NCBI GenBank assembly: GCA_018894655.1
Contig: JAHIPE010000273.1
Span: forward strand, 1 to 6,921
DNA from: Actinomycetota bacterium
Lineage (GTDB): Bacteria; Actinomycetota; Geothermincolia; Fen-727; Anoxymicrobiaceae
Direction: 5' to 3'
Length of the DNA stretch: 6,921 nucleotides
Made by a program: the position numbers and the translations under genes
The notes under the pieces: generated by a model
Told to the model about the DNA's origin: nothing
Seen by the model: the letters and a program-made list of their open reading frames with translations, nothing else
The model's database searches: none
Shown here: piece by piece, positions 1 through 6,921 of the stretch
Layout of the letters: each line of letters begins with the position of its first letter
Position numbering within the stretch: the first letter of the stretch is position 1

Positions 1-1385
1 AGGACCAGCACCACCGGCGAGTTGTACTCGGTGGCCACCGTATCGTCCATCACCATCTGGGCGTCGGCGAGTTCCGGGATGGACTGCTTTATCCCCTCAC
101 ACGCCTCTTTTGCCTCCTGCCGGTAGTAGAGCGTCGTGTTCTGGTGGGCACGCTTCGCGTTGCCCTCGAACACCTTGTAGTGGCCGAACAGCCTGAGCTC
201 CTCGGCCACTATGGGGGCCGCCGCGGTCGACGACCTGCCACCGCTCAGCACGGTTATCACGTCCGCGTTCGGCCCGAACACCTCCTCCACCTTCCCCCGG
301 CTCTCGGAGTCCGTCGGCTGCATCTCGGCCATTAGCTCGGCCGAGACCTCGGTGTTGGCCTTGACCTCCACCGCCAGCTTGGCGACCTCTTCCTCGTCGG
401 CGACGTAGTAGCTGGCCCCGCCGATGTTCTTGGGCGTCCCCGGAACGGTCACAAACTGGATGTCGGTTATCGGGAACCCACTCAGCTCCTCCGTCAAGGT
501 CTCCAACTCGGCCACGGTGAAATCCATCTGGCATGTGGCGGCCACGATATCCACCAACTGCTTGGCCTTCCATACGTTGCGCATCGTCTCGGCCTTGTTG
601 AACAGGGCCTTTAGAAAAGCCTGCTGGCTCTTGATTCGATCGATGTCCCCCCCCGGCAGCTTCCTGCTCCTAACTATGATAAGCGCCTGCTCTCCATCCA
701 GGTTGAGGTCGCCCGCCGGGAGACGGCCGGCATGGGGGTCGTTGATCGGCTTGTTCAGGTGGATGGGCACGCCGCCGATCGCGTTGATAATCTTCTCGAA
801 CCCCTCAAAGTTCATGCTTACGTAGTGGTGGACGTCAATGCCAAGAAGTTCTTTCACCGCGTTGATCGCCGCCGAGGGGCCGCCGTAGGAGTGTGCCGCG
901 TTTATCTTCTCCGTCCCCTGGCCGGGGAGCTTGACGCGGGTATCCCGGGGAATCGAAATGACCACCGCTTTCTTGTCCCTCTCCTGCAGGCAGGCGAGCA
1001 TCATCACGTCGCTCCGGCACCACCCCGTCTCCCCCTTGTTGCTGCCCGCGTCGCTACCGATCACCAGCGTGTTGATACTCTGGTTGGGGTCGGGGGAGAT
1101 CTGGGCAAGGGCCTCCTCTACCTTCCCCTTCTCCTCGCCCTTCGGTTGCCACTGCCGCTGCTTGAAGGACAGGTAGAACCTGGCGCCGGCCTTGAGTATC
1201 GGCTTGTAGTAGACACCGATTGCCCCCCCGAGGAGGAACCCGATGATGAAGATCAGCACGAACCATCGCTTCTTGGTGGACCCCGACCGGCGCGGTTTCT
1301 TTACCTTGCCCCGGTTCCTGAGGTCTTTACGGCGGCTTCTTGCCTCCCAGTAGGAGATTTTCTTGTTCTGCGAGTGCTTGCCCAT
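1..1385 (-). CDS. LytR-CpsA-Psr (LCP) family glycopolymer-peptidoglycan ligase, C-terminus cut by window edge
   Basis: I translated this frame directly: it is open from the ATG at 1385 to base 1, giving 462 visible residues. Residues 1-40 form a Lys/Arg-rich cytoplasmic tail and 41-58 one membrane helix, so the rest lies outside the membrane. The LCP domain spans about 104-262, with its conserved blocks: LVIGSDA (107-113), RSDVMML (124-130), ISIPRDTRV (143-151), KINAAHSYGG (160-169), NFEGF (192-196), GGV (204-206), LDGEQAL (229-235), VRSR (238-241) and DIDR (247-250). The basic and acidic residues used for polyprenyl-phosphate and metal binding are present. Residues 374-462 resemble a LytR_C domain, so only a short end is probably missing. 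LCP enzymes transfer lipid-linked teichoic acid, arabinogalactan or capsule chains to peptidoglycan; the substrate here is unknown. An in-frame TAG at 1410-1412, with no other start between, fixes the ATG, and AAGAAGG lies 5 nt upstream of it. Confidence 0.93.
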   Translation of the reverse strand, partial: MGKHSQNKKISYWEARSRRKDLRNRGKVKKPRRSGSTKKRWFVLIFIIGFLLGGAIGVYYKPILKAGARFYLSFKQRQWQPKGEEKGKVEEALAQISPDPNQSINTLVIGSDAGSNKGETGWCRSDVMMLACLQERDKKAVVISIPRDTRVKLPGQGTEKINAAHSYGGPSAAINAVKELLGIDVHHYVSMNFEGFEKIINAIGGVPIHLNKPINDPHAGRLPAGDLNLDGEQALIIVRSRKLPGGDIDRIKSQQAFLKALFNKAETMRNVWKAKQLVDIVAATCQMDFTVAELETLTEELSGFPITDIQFVTVPGTPKNIGGASYYVADEEEVAKLAVEVKANTEVSAELMAEMQPTDSESRGKVEEVFGPNADVITVLSGGRSSTAAAPIVAEELRLFGHYKVFEGNAKRAHQNTTLYYRQEAKEACEGIKQSIPELADAQMVMDDTVATEYNSPVVLV

Positions 1386-1422
1386 CCTGGCCTTCTTGAC
1401 GGAAGCCGTCTAGCTGATAGCC

Positions 1423-1454
1423 ATTATATTAATGATTTGCGCGCCTCGCGGCAA
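1423..1454 (-). promoter_or_regulatory. Candidate sigma-70 promoter of the LCP gene
   Basis: On the minus strand an exact TATAAT (1428-1423) lies 37 bases upstream of the LCP start codon. A TTGCCG at 1454-1449 is 20 nt from TATAAT but 17 nt from the overlapping TAATAT (1431-1426), so the exact register is uncertain. Either choice gives a leader of about 30 nt, long enough to hold the AAGAAGG ribosome site. The -10 match is strong and the -35 match moderate. Confidence 0.5.
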
Positions 1455-1475
1455 CTTCCTTCAGCCGTTTGCGCC

Positions 1476-1506
1476 CCTGTCGGGTCGGTATATACGTCTC
1501 GACAGG
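1476..1506. repeat. Inverted repeat CCTGTCG/CGACAGG upstream of the LCP promoter
   Basis: CCTGTCG (1476-1482) is matched by CGACAGG (1500-1506) across 17 bases. The spacer contains the 8-bp palindrome GTATATAC (1488-1495), giving a roughly concentric dyad. It sits about 22 bases upstream of the candidate LCP -35. That position would suit a protein-binding site, but the stem is short and no regulator can be named. Confidence 0.45.
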
Positions 1507-1516
1507 CACAAATCGC

Positions 1517-1568
1517 CCTTCCGTGTAAGACAAGACGAACCCGCCGGGCGTTTTGTTCCCACGGAAGG
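1517..1568 (+). repeat. Two-tier inverted repeat / RNA hairpin in the divergent region
   Basis: CCTTCCGTG (1517-1525) pairs perfectly with CACGGAAGG (1560-1568). Inside, ACAAGACG (1530-1537) pairs with CGTTTTGT (1549-1556). One of those pairs is G-U in plus-strand RNA but would be an A-C mismatch in minus-strand RNA, hinting at plus-strand transcription. The apical sequence can add a CCC/GGG pairing. The small internal loop is TAAG opposite TCC. It could be a structured leader, an attenuator or a remnant terminator; no known riboswitch class is recognised. Confidence 0.5.
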
Positions 1569-1593
1569 CACATCGCAGACGCCGATTCCCCGC

Positions 1594-1706
1594 TCAATTA
1601 ACAATTTTATCTGTAATCATCAGGTGTTTAATAAAAACAATATAAATATAATTGAAAAAAATAACCATATTATTCAACATGAATAACTCTAATATATCCT
1701 ATTAAC
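1594..1706. other. AT-rich island in the divergent intergenic region
   Basis: By hand count 21 of these 113 bases are G or C (about 19%), against clearly GC-rich flanks. It holds A-tracts and TATA-like words on both strands but no convincing reading frame. Possible roles are an UP-element-like or nucleoid-protein-binding segment between the two divergent genes, or foreign DNA. No terminal repeats or target duplications are seen at its edges. Confidence 0.6.
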
Positions 1707-1742
1707 ACGCGATTTCTCGGATCTTGCGATGCGCGCGGGCTG

Positions 1743-1756
1743 TTTGCGACCGCAAA
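1743..1756. promoter_or_regulatory. 14-bp dyad TTTGCG-AC-CGCAAA, possible operator
   Basis: TTTGCG (1743-1748) and CGCAAA (1751-1756) form a perfect 6+2+6 dyad ending 18 bases before the candidate -35 of the rightward gene. The position suits an activator or repressor site. The word TTTGCG also occurs at 1435-1440 and 1468-1473 near the LCP promoter, but those copies lack the matching half. No regulator family is assigned. Confidence 0.35.
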
Positions 1757-1774
1757 ATAGTTAGCTGAAACCCC

Positions 1775-1803
1775 TTGCCCGTCTGTATCTTGTGTGCTAG
1801 TAT
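1775..1803 (+). promoter_or_regulatory. Candidate extended -10 promoter for the SepX-like gene
   Basis: TTGCCC (1775-1780) and TAGTAT (1798-1803) are separated by 17 bases, each matching four of six consensus positions. TGC directly before the -10 gives an extended -10 motif. Transcription would start near 1810 and leave a leader of about 50 nt before the TTG start codon. Confidence 0.45.
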
Positions 1804-1846
1804 TCGTTCAACGTCAACATGTAGTAGTACTCGGAGGCTTGGCACT

Positions 1847-1854
1847 GGGGGGAG
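1847..1854 (+). promoter_or_regulatory. Ribosome binding site supporting a TTG start
   Basis: The G-rich run GGGGGGAG ends 4 nt before TTG at 1859. An in-frame TAG (1856-1858) directly precedes that TTG, so translation cannot begin further upstream. The next in-frame start, ATG at 1886, has no purine-rich site before it and would delete half of the first membrane helix. TTG at 1859 is therefore preferred. Confidence 0.65.
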
Positions 1855-1858
1855 CTAG

Positions 1859-2344
1859 TTGGAGATCATACTGCTACTGCTGCTAATGGTAAGCGCGGGG
1901 GTGTTCTTTCTCCCGGGAATTCTCAAAGAGCGAGCACTTAACTCACCACTCAACACGGTATCCGATTTTCGCCGTGGGATGACCGCCCTGGCGATCAGCA
2001 CCAATGAGCCCGACCGGGTCGTGGAGCAGACATGCTATAGCTATAGCGCCAGGGGGCAGAACGACCCCGAGCCGTACATCCGGCGCAGGGACTACGTTGA
2101 GTATGAAGAGACCGATCTCGACGAGGACTTCATACCGTACCCCAGCAACAAGGCTCGCGCGGCCATGGAGACCAAGCAGCACCGAATAATAGCCCTTCTG
2201 TTGATTGTCGCCCTGGGTACCGGGATCGCCTCCCTCTTTCCCAGCCTGGGGTGGATAATACCGCTTCACATAGCGATACTTGTAATCCTGGCTGCTTACA
2301 CGTTCGTTGTGATACTGCTGCCATCCTATAACCGGCAGCGCTAG
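1859..2344 (+). CDS. Small three-helix membrane protein, SepX/GLPR-like (putative actinobacterial cell-division protein)
   Basis: The gene encodes 161 residues. Residues 3-21 form a hydrophobic helix. Then comes a basic, conserved-looking block (22-46) containing SPLNTVSDFRRGMTALA, a polar loop (47-105) with the acidic stretch EYEETDLDEDF (81-91), and two C-terminal helices (about 108-128 and 132-153) ending in a short basic tail. One helix, a cytoplasmic loop beginning with a (D/N)(S/T)V..FRR..-type motif, and a terminal hairpin of two helices is the plan I associate with actinobacterial SepX (Streptomyces) and its corynebacterial counterpart GLPR, which recruits the gephyrin-like protein Glp to the divisome. 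This assignment rests on architecture and remembered motif resemblance, not alignment. The gene is monocistronic and divergent from the LCP gene, another envelope gene. If the assignment is wrong, it is an uncharacterised membrane protein. The reading frame itself is well supported. Confidence 0.8.
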   Translation: MEIILLLLLMVSAGVFFLPGILKERALNSPLNTVSDFRRGMTALAISTNEPDRVVEQTCYSYSARGQNDPEPYIRRRDYVEYEETDLDEDFIPYPSNKARAAMETKQHRIIALLLIVALGTGIASLFPSLGWIIPLHIAILVILAAYTFVVILLPSYNRQR

Positions 2345-2414
2345 AGGTTCACCAACTGCCTGACCCATCCTATCCCTCTACTTGCCCCCCGGTTTCCGTA
2401 CGCCGCTGCGTCTG

Positions 2415-2456
2415 CTCATGTCACGGTTCAAACCCCCACGACCCCCACGACATGAG
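2415..2456. repeat. Inverted repeat CTCATGTC/GACATGAG enclosing a tandem 9-bp repeat
   Basis: CTCATGTC (2415-2422) pairs perfectly with GACATGAG (2449-2456). The intervening sequence holds two adjacent copies of ACCCCCACG (2432-2440 and 2441-2449). The right arm abuts the next hairpin with no gap. No function is recognised. Confidence 0.5.
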
Positions 2457-2482
2457 GGGCGGACTCTAAGTCCGCCCGTTTT
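2457..2482 (+). terminator. Rho-independent terminator of the SepX-like gene
   Basis: GGGCGGACT (2457-2465) and AGTCCGCCC (2469-2477) form a perfect 9-bp GC-rich stem with a CTA loop, followed by GTTTTC. The T-run is short (four). The hairpin starts 113 bases after the TAG of the SepX-like gene and lies between convergent genes, where a terminator is expected. There is no T-run on the minus-strand side. Confidence 0.7.
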
Positions 2483-2491
2483 CGGACGGAG

Positions 2492-2521
2492 CCGCGACTG
2501 AGAGCCCCTCAAGAGTCGCGG
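2492..2521 (-). terminator. Hairpin just downstream of clpB, possible terminator
   Basis: CCGCGACT (2492-2499) pairs with AGTCGCGG (2514-2521) in an 8-bp stem, 12 bases beyond the clpB stop. On the minus strand the sequence after it is not U-rich, so this is not a canonical intrinsic terminator. It may pause polymerase or protect the 3' end. Its loop (2504-2511) is also complementary to 2453-2460 at the base of the neighbouring hairpin, so alternative folds exist. Confidence 0.4.
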
Positions 2522-2533
2522 GTAGAAATTGGT

Positions 2534-5125
<2,592 letters not shown>

Positions 5126-5189
5126 CCCGCCTCCCTGCCGTCCGCCCGCCTCATACGTTATTCACCCGCCATATTGCTACCGTGCGCTG

Positions 5190-5218
5190 ATGATACCAAT
5201 AAACGCCGTCTCGGTGAA
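5190..5218 (-). promoter_or_regulatory. Candidate sigma-70 promoter of clpB
   Basis: On the minus strand TTCACC (5218-5213) and TATCAT (5195-5190) are spaced by exactly 17 bases, with four and five of six consensus matches. Transcription would start near 5183, giving a leader of about 58 nt that contains AGGGAGG. By eye I see no HspR HAIR site, CIRCE element or CtsR box between clpB and the MITE-like element. Confidence 0.5.
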
Positions 5219-5250
5219 CGCCGGAGGTGCCGCCTCCTACTCCTCCTCTC

Positions 5251-5420
5251 CTTAGTGTCCCGTTCCATAAATACGGTCACGTACCGAGAGCGTCGAAGCG
5301 CCGCTCCGGCAAGGCGCGCGACTGAGGCGTACTCCTGTAGTACGCCGAGGGAACGGAACGCAGCCGGTGTGGATGCAGCGGCGCTCGAATGCCAGTGTAT
5401 TTATGGAACGGGGTACTTAG
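5251..5420. mobile_element. 160-bp MITE-like element with terminal inverted repeats and CTTAG target duplications
   Basis: The element spans 5256-5415 and is bracketed by direct repeats CTTAG (5251-5255 and 5416-5420), which read as a 5-bp target-site duplication. Its ends are inverted repeats: CCCGTTCCATAAATAC (5259-5274) is the exact reverse complement of 5397-5412. The outer three bases match at one of three positions, so the repeats are 19 bp with 17 matches. Inside are further nested pairings: AGCGCCGCT (5297-5305) with 5377-5385, CCGGC (5306-5310) with 5363-5367, and a central 8-bp hairpin GGCGTACT/AGTACGCC (5326-5346). It is far too short to encode a transposase, so it would need one supplied in trans. 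It lies between the divergent clpB and MFS genes. The insertion-sequence family is not identified. Confidence 0.8.
5326..5346. repeat. Central hairpin of the MITE-like element
   Basis: GGCGTACT (5326-5333) and AGTACGCC (5339-5346) form a perfect 8-bp stem around the loop CCTGT. It sits near the middle of the 160-bp element, so the whole element can fold into a long interrupted stem. Confidence 0.6.
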
Positions 5421-5428
5421 TCTAGAAT
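5400..5428 (+). promoter_or_regulatory. Weak candidate promoter of the MFS gene overlapping the MITE-like right end
   Basis: TAGAAT (5423-5428) matches five of six -10 positions and lies just outside the right CTTAG duplication. At 17 bases upstream the only -35 candidate is TTTATG (5400-5405), inside the right terminal repeat, matching three of six. Transcription would start near 5435. The -10 is reasonable and the -35 poor. Confidence 0.3.
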
Positions 5429-5473
5429 ATGGGACTATGTGTTCGACAATAACGCCTGGTCCAGAGGGCTGTC

Positions 5474-6859
5474 ATGCCGGAAGTTGAAAGCGGGTTTCTA
5501 GGGCAAGCCGGAGACGTCAAGGCCGAGTTCGGCGTGCTGGTGCGCAACAAGAACTTCATGAAGCTCTTCTGGGGCCAGGCGGTTTCCAGCGTCGGGGACT
5601 GGCTCGCCACGTTCGCCCTTATGTCACTGGTGTGGCACCTGACCGGTTCCTCGCTCGCGGTCGGCGCCATGCTGGCGTTCCGTATCGTTCCCGCTTTCTT
5701 CAGCGGCCCGCTCGCCGCGGTGGTGAGCGACCGGTTTGACCGCCGGAAGCTGATGATCGGGTGCGATATCTCCCGGGGGGTCATCATCCTGGCCGCCCCG
5801 TTCATAACCCGGCTGTGGGGCTTGTACGTCCTGGTTTTCTTCCTGGAGGGCATCACCATCGTGTGGCTGGCCGCGCGCGACGCCAGCATCCCCAACCTGG
5901 TGGACGACGAGCAGCTCACCATGGCGAACTCGCTCTCCATGGCGACCACCTACGGGGTTCTCCCGTTCGCGGCCGGCCTGTTCTCGCTGATGATGCTGCC
6001 CGCGCGCCATTTCATCCAGGGTAGCTTTATGGCCGAGAATCCCACCGTGCTGGCGTTCATCGCCGACTCGGTCACGTTCTTCATCTCCGCTTTCTTCTTC
6101 TTCCTGATGCACCTGGAGTCCCCTCGCCCCCACGAGCACCTGGAGGAGGAGTCGCGGTTCTTCGAGTCCATAACGTTCGCCATCAGGCACCCGTTCGCCC
6201 GCTCCCTCTTGCTGGGGGTGGCCATGGGATGCATCGGCGGCGGAAGCCTTTACGCGGTGGGGATAGGTTACGTCAGGGATGTCCTGGGGGCGACCAGCGA
6301 CGTGGCGTTCGGCTTCCTTATGGCTCTCTTCGGAATAGGCATGATAGCGGGGGTGGCCGCCCTGCAGGTGCTGGTCAAGCACGAGGAGAAGCCGTACATG
6401 CTGCGGATCGCCCTGCTGGTAACAGGCGGTATCCTGATCGGCATGTCGTTTGTGCAACTACTTCTGCTTGCCTATATCCTGGCGATCTTCTTCGGCGCCG
6501 CGTTCGGGGTTCTGTTCCTGATCGCGGTTACAATGATCCAGGAGCGGATAGAGGACCGGAACCGCGGAAAGGCGTTCGCCGCGTTCCACGCGGTGTCCCG
6601 CGTCTTCCTGGTGCTCGGGGCCATCCTATCCGGCGTCATCGCCTGGATCGTCGGAGTCCGCACCGTTCACGTGTTTGGCATGACCTTCAAGGTCTACGGT
6701 GTTTCCGTCGCCCTTTTCGTGGCAGGCATCCTCATCGCAGCCGTCTCCGTGGTTCCCCTGGGAGACAAGAAGGAGCGGTACCGGGATTACTTCATCAGGA
6801 ACAACCGGGAACCAGCGACCGAGTGCGCCGTTGACCCTTCGGGAGAGAACCCCGAGTAA
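5474..6859 (+). CDS. Major facilitator superfamily exporter, MFS_3/EntS-like
   Basis: The gene encodes 461 residues with about twelve hydrophobic helices in two halves of a cytoplasmic-membrane carrier. After a soluble N-terminus (1-28) comes NFMKLFWGQAVSSVGDWLATFAL (27-49), the usual opening of this group. The loop between helices 2 and 3 carries an MFS motif-A relative, GPLAAVVSDRFDRRK (78-92). The segment ARDASIPNLVDDEQLTMANSLS (134-155) is typical of the MFS_3 branch that includes the enterobactin exporter EntS. A charged central loop (about 216-238) joins the halves. RIEDRNRGKAFAAFHAVSR (358-376) is the matching second-half loop, and the C-terminus (430-461) is polar. These proteins are proton-coupled exporters, but the substrate cannot be read from sequence and no biosynthetic neighbours help. 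The ATG has AGAGGG (5463-5468) 5 nt upstream. Insertion of the MITE-like element upstream may have altered its control. Confidence 0.9.
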   Translation: MPEVESGFLGQAGDVKAEFGVLVRNKNFMKLFWGQAVSSVGDWLATFALMSLVWHLTGSSLAVGAMLAFRIVPAFFSGPLAAVVSDRFDRRKLMIGCDISRGVIILAAPFITRLWGLYVLVFFLEGITIVWLAARDASIPNLVDDEQLTMANSLSMATTYGVLPFAAGLFSLMMLPARHFIQGSFMAENPTVLAFIADSVTFFISAFFFFLMHLESPRPHEHLEEESRFFESITFAIRHPFARSLLLGVAMGCIGGGSLYAVGIGYVRDVLGATSDVAFGFLMALFGIGMIAGVAALQVLVKHEEKPYMLRIALLVTGGILIGMSFVQLLLLAYILAIFFGAAFGVLFLIAVTMIQERIEDRNRGKAFAAFHAVSRVFLVLGAILSGVIAWIVGVRTVHVFGMTFKVYGVSVALFVAGILIAAVSVVPLGDKKERYRDYFIRNNREPATECAVDPSGENPE

Positions 6860-6868
6860 CCTCTCGCG

Positions 6869-6921
6869 CTACAGCCCCAACCGGGCCCTTGCCTCGCGGA
6901 AGCAATCGTTGATGTCCTCGG
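6869..6921 (-). CDS. C-terminal 16 codons of an unrecognised gene entering from the right
   Basis: On the minus strand one frame reads EDINDCFREARARLGL and then TAG (6871-6869), a plausible charged helical protein tail. The other two frames look less protein-like. It converges on the MFS gene, leaving only 9 bases between the two stops. Sixteen residues are too few to assign a family, and the frame choice is itself a judgement. Confidence 0.45.
   Translation of the reverse strand, partial: EDINDCFREARARLGL

Noticed and set aside
732..1601. Long plus-strand open frame (289 codons) opposite the LCP gene.
   Set aside because: It lies almost wholly antisense to a gene with clear LCP motifs, has arbitrary composition and matches no family. 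It is a by-product of GC-rich codon use.
1432..1686. 84-codon plus-strand open frame in the divergent region.
   Set aside because: It runs from GC-rich hairpin sequence into the AT island, changes composition midway, and has no convincing ribosome site or family resemblance.
2425..2437. GGTTCAAACCCCC resembles a tRNA T-arm.
   Set aside because: The 5' half of the T-stem does not pair with the 3' half, and no other tRNA arms are nearby.
2457..2477. Anticodon-arm lookalike with loop CTCTAAG, which would give an amber-reading CTA anticodon.
   Set aside because: No D-arm upstream and no GTTCRA T-arm or acceptor stem at the right distances on either strand. The perfect 9-bp stem followed by TTTT fits a terminator.
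5624..6457. 277-codon minus-strand open frame opposite the MFS gene.
   Set aside because: It is fully antisense to a well-supported 12-helix transporter, and its His/Gln/Glu/Arg-rich translation shows no domain.

Overview
This GC-rich window carries four recognisable genes, the tail of a fifth and one small mobile-element relic. The genes alternate in strand, so every junction is convergent or divergent. The best guess for the organism is a deep-branching member of the Actinomycetota. The reasons are a LytR-CpsA-Psr (LCP) envelope ligase with a LytR_C tail next to a small protein laid out like the actinobacterial division protein SepX/GLPR, plus generally high GC. This is inference: there is no rRNA or other firm taxonomic marker, and Chloroflexota is a weaker alternative.

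Layout. 1-1385 (minus): nearly complete LCP-family glycopolymer ligase, running off the left edge within its C-terminal domain. 1386-1858: divergent regulatory region with a TATAAT-type promoter for the LCP gene, two inverted repeats, a roughly 113-bp island at about 19% GC, a 14-bp dyad and an extended -10 promoter for the rightward gene. 1859-2344 (plus): 161-residue SepX/GLPR-like membrane protein starting at TTG. 2345-2533: convergent region with three consecutive inverted repeats, the middle one a terminator. 2534-5125 (minus): clpB, complete. 5126-5473: divergent region with the clpB promoter and a 160-bp MITE-like element flanked by 5-bp CTTAG duplications. 5474-6859 (plus): major facilitator superfamily (MFS) exporter related to the MFS_3/EntS group. 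6869-6921 (minus): last 16 codons of an unrecognised gene.

Functionally, the two left genes belong to the cell envelope: LCP attaches glycopolymers to peptidoglycan, and the SepX-like protein would be a division scaffold if the assignment holds. ClpB is a stand-alone disaggregase and the MFS protein a stand-alone transporter. No operon is visible and nothing links all the genes into one pathway. I found no convincing new multi-gene system. The items most worth following are the MITE-like element, the divergent SepX-like protein and the structured intergenic regions.
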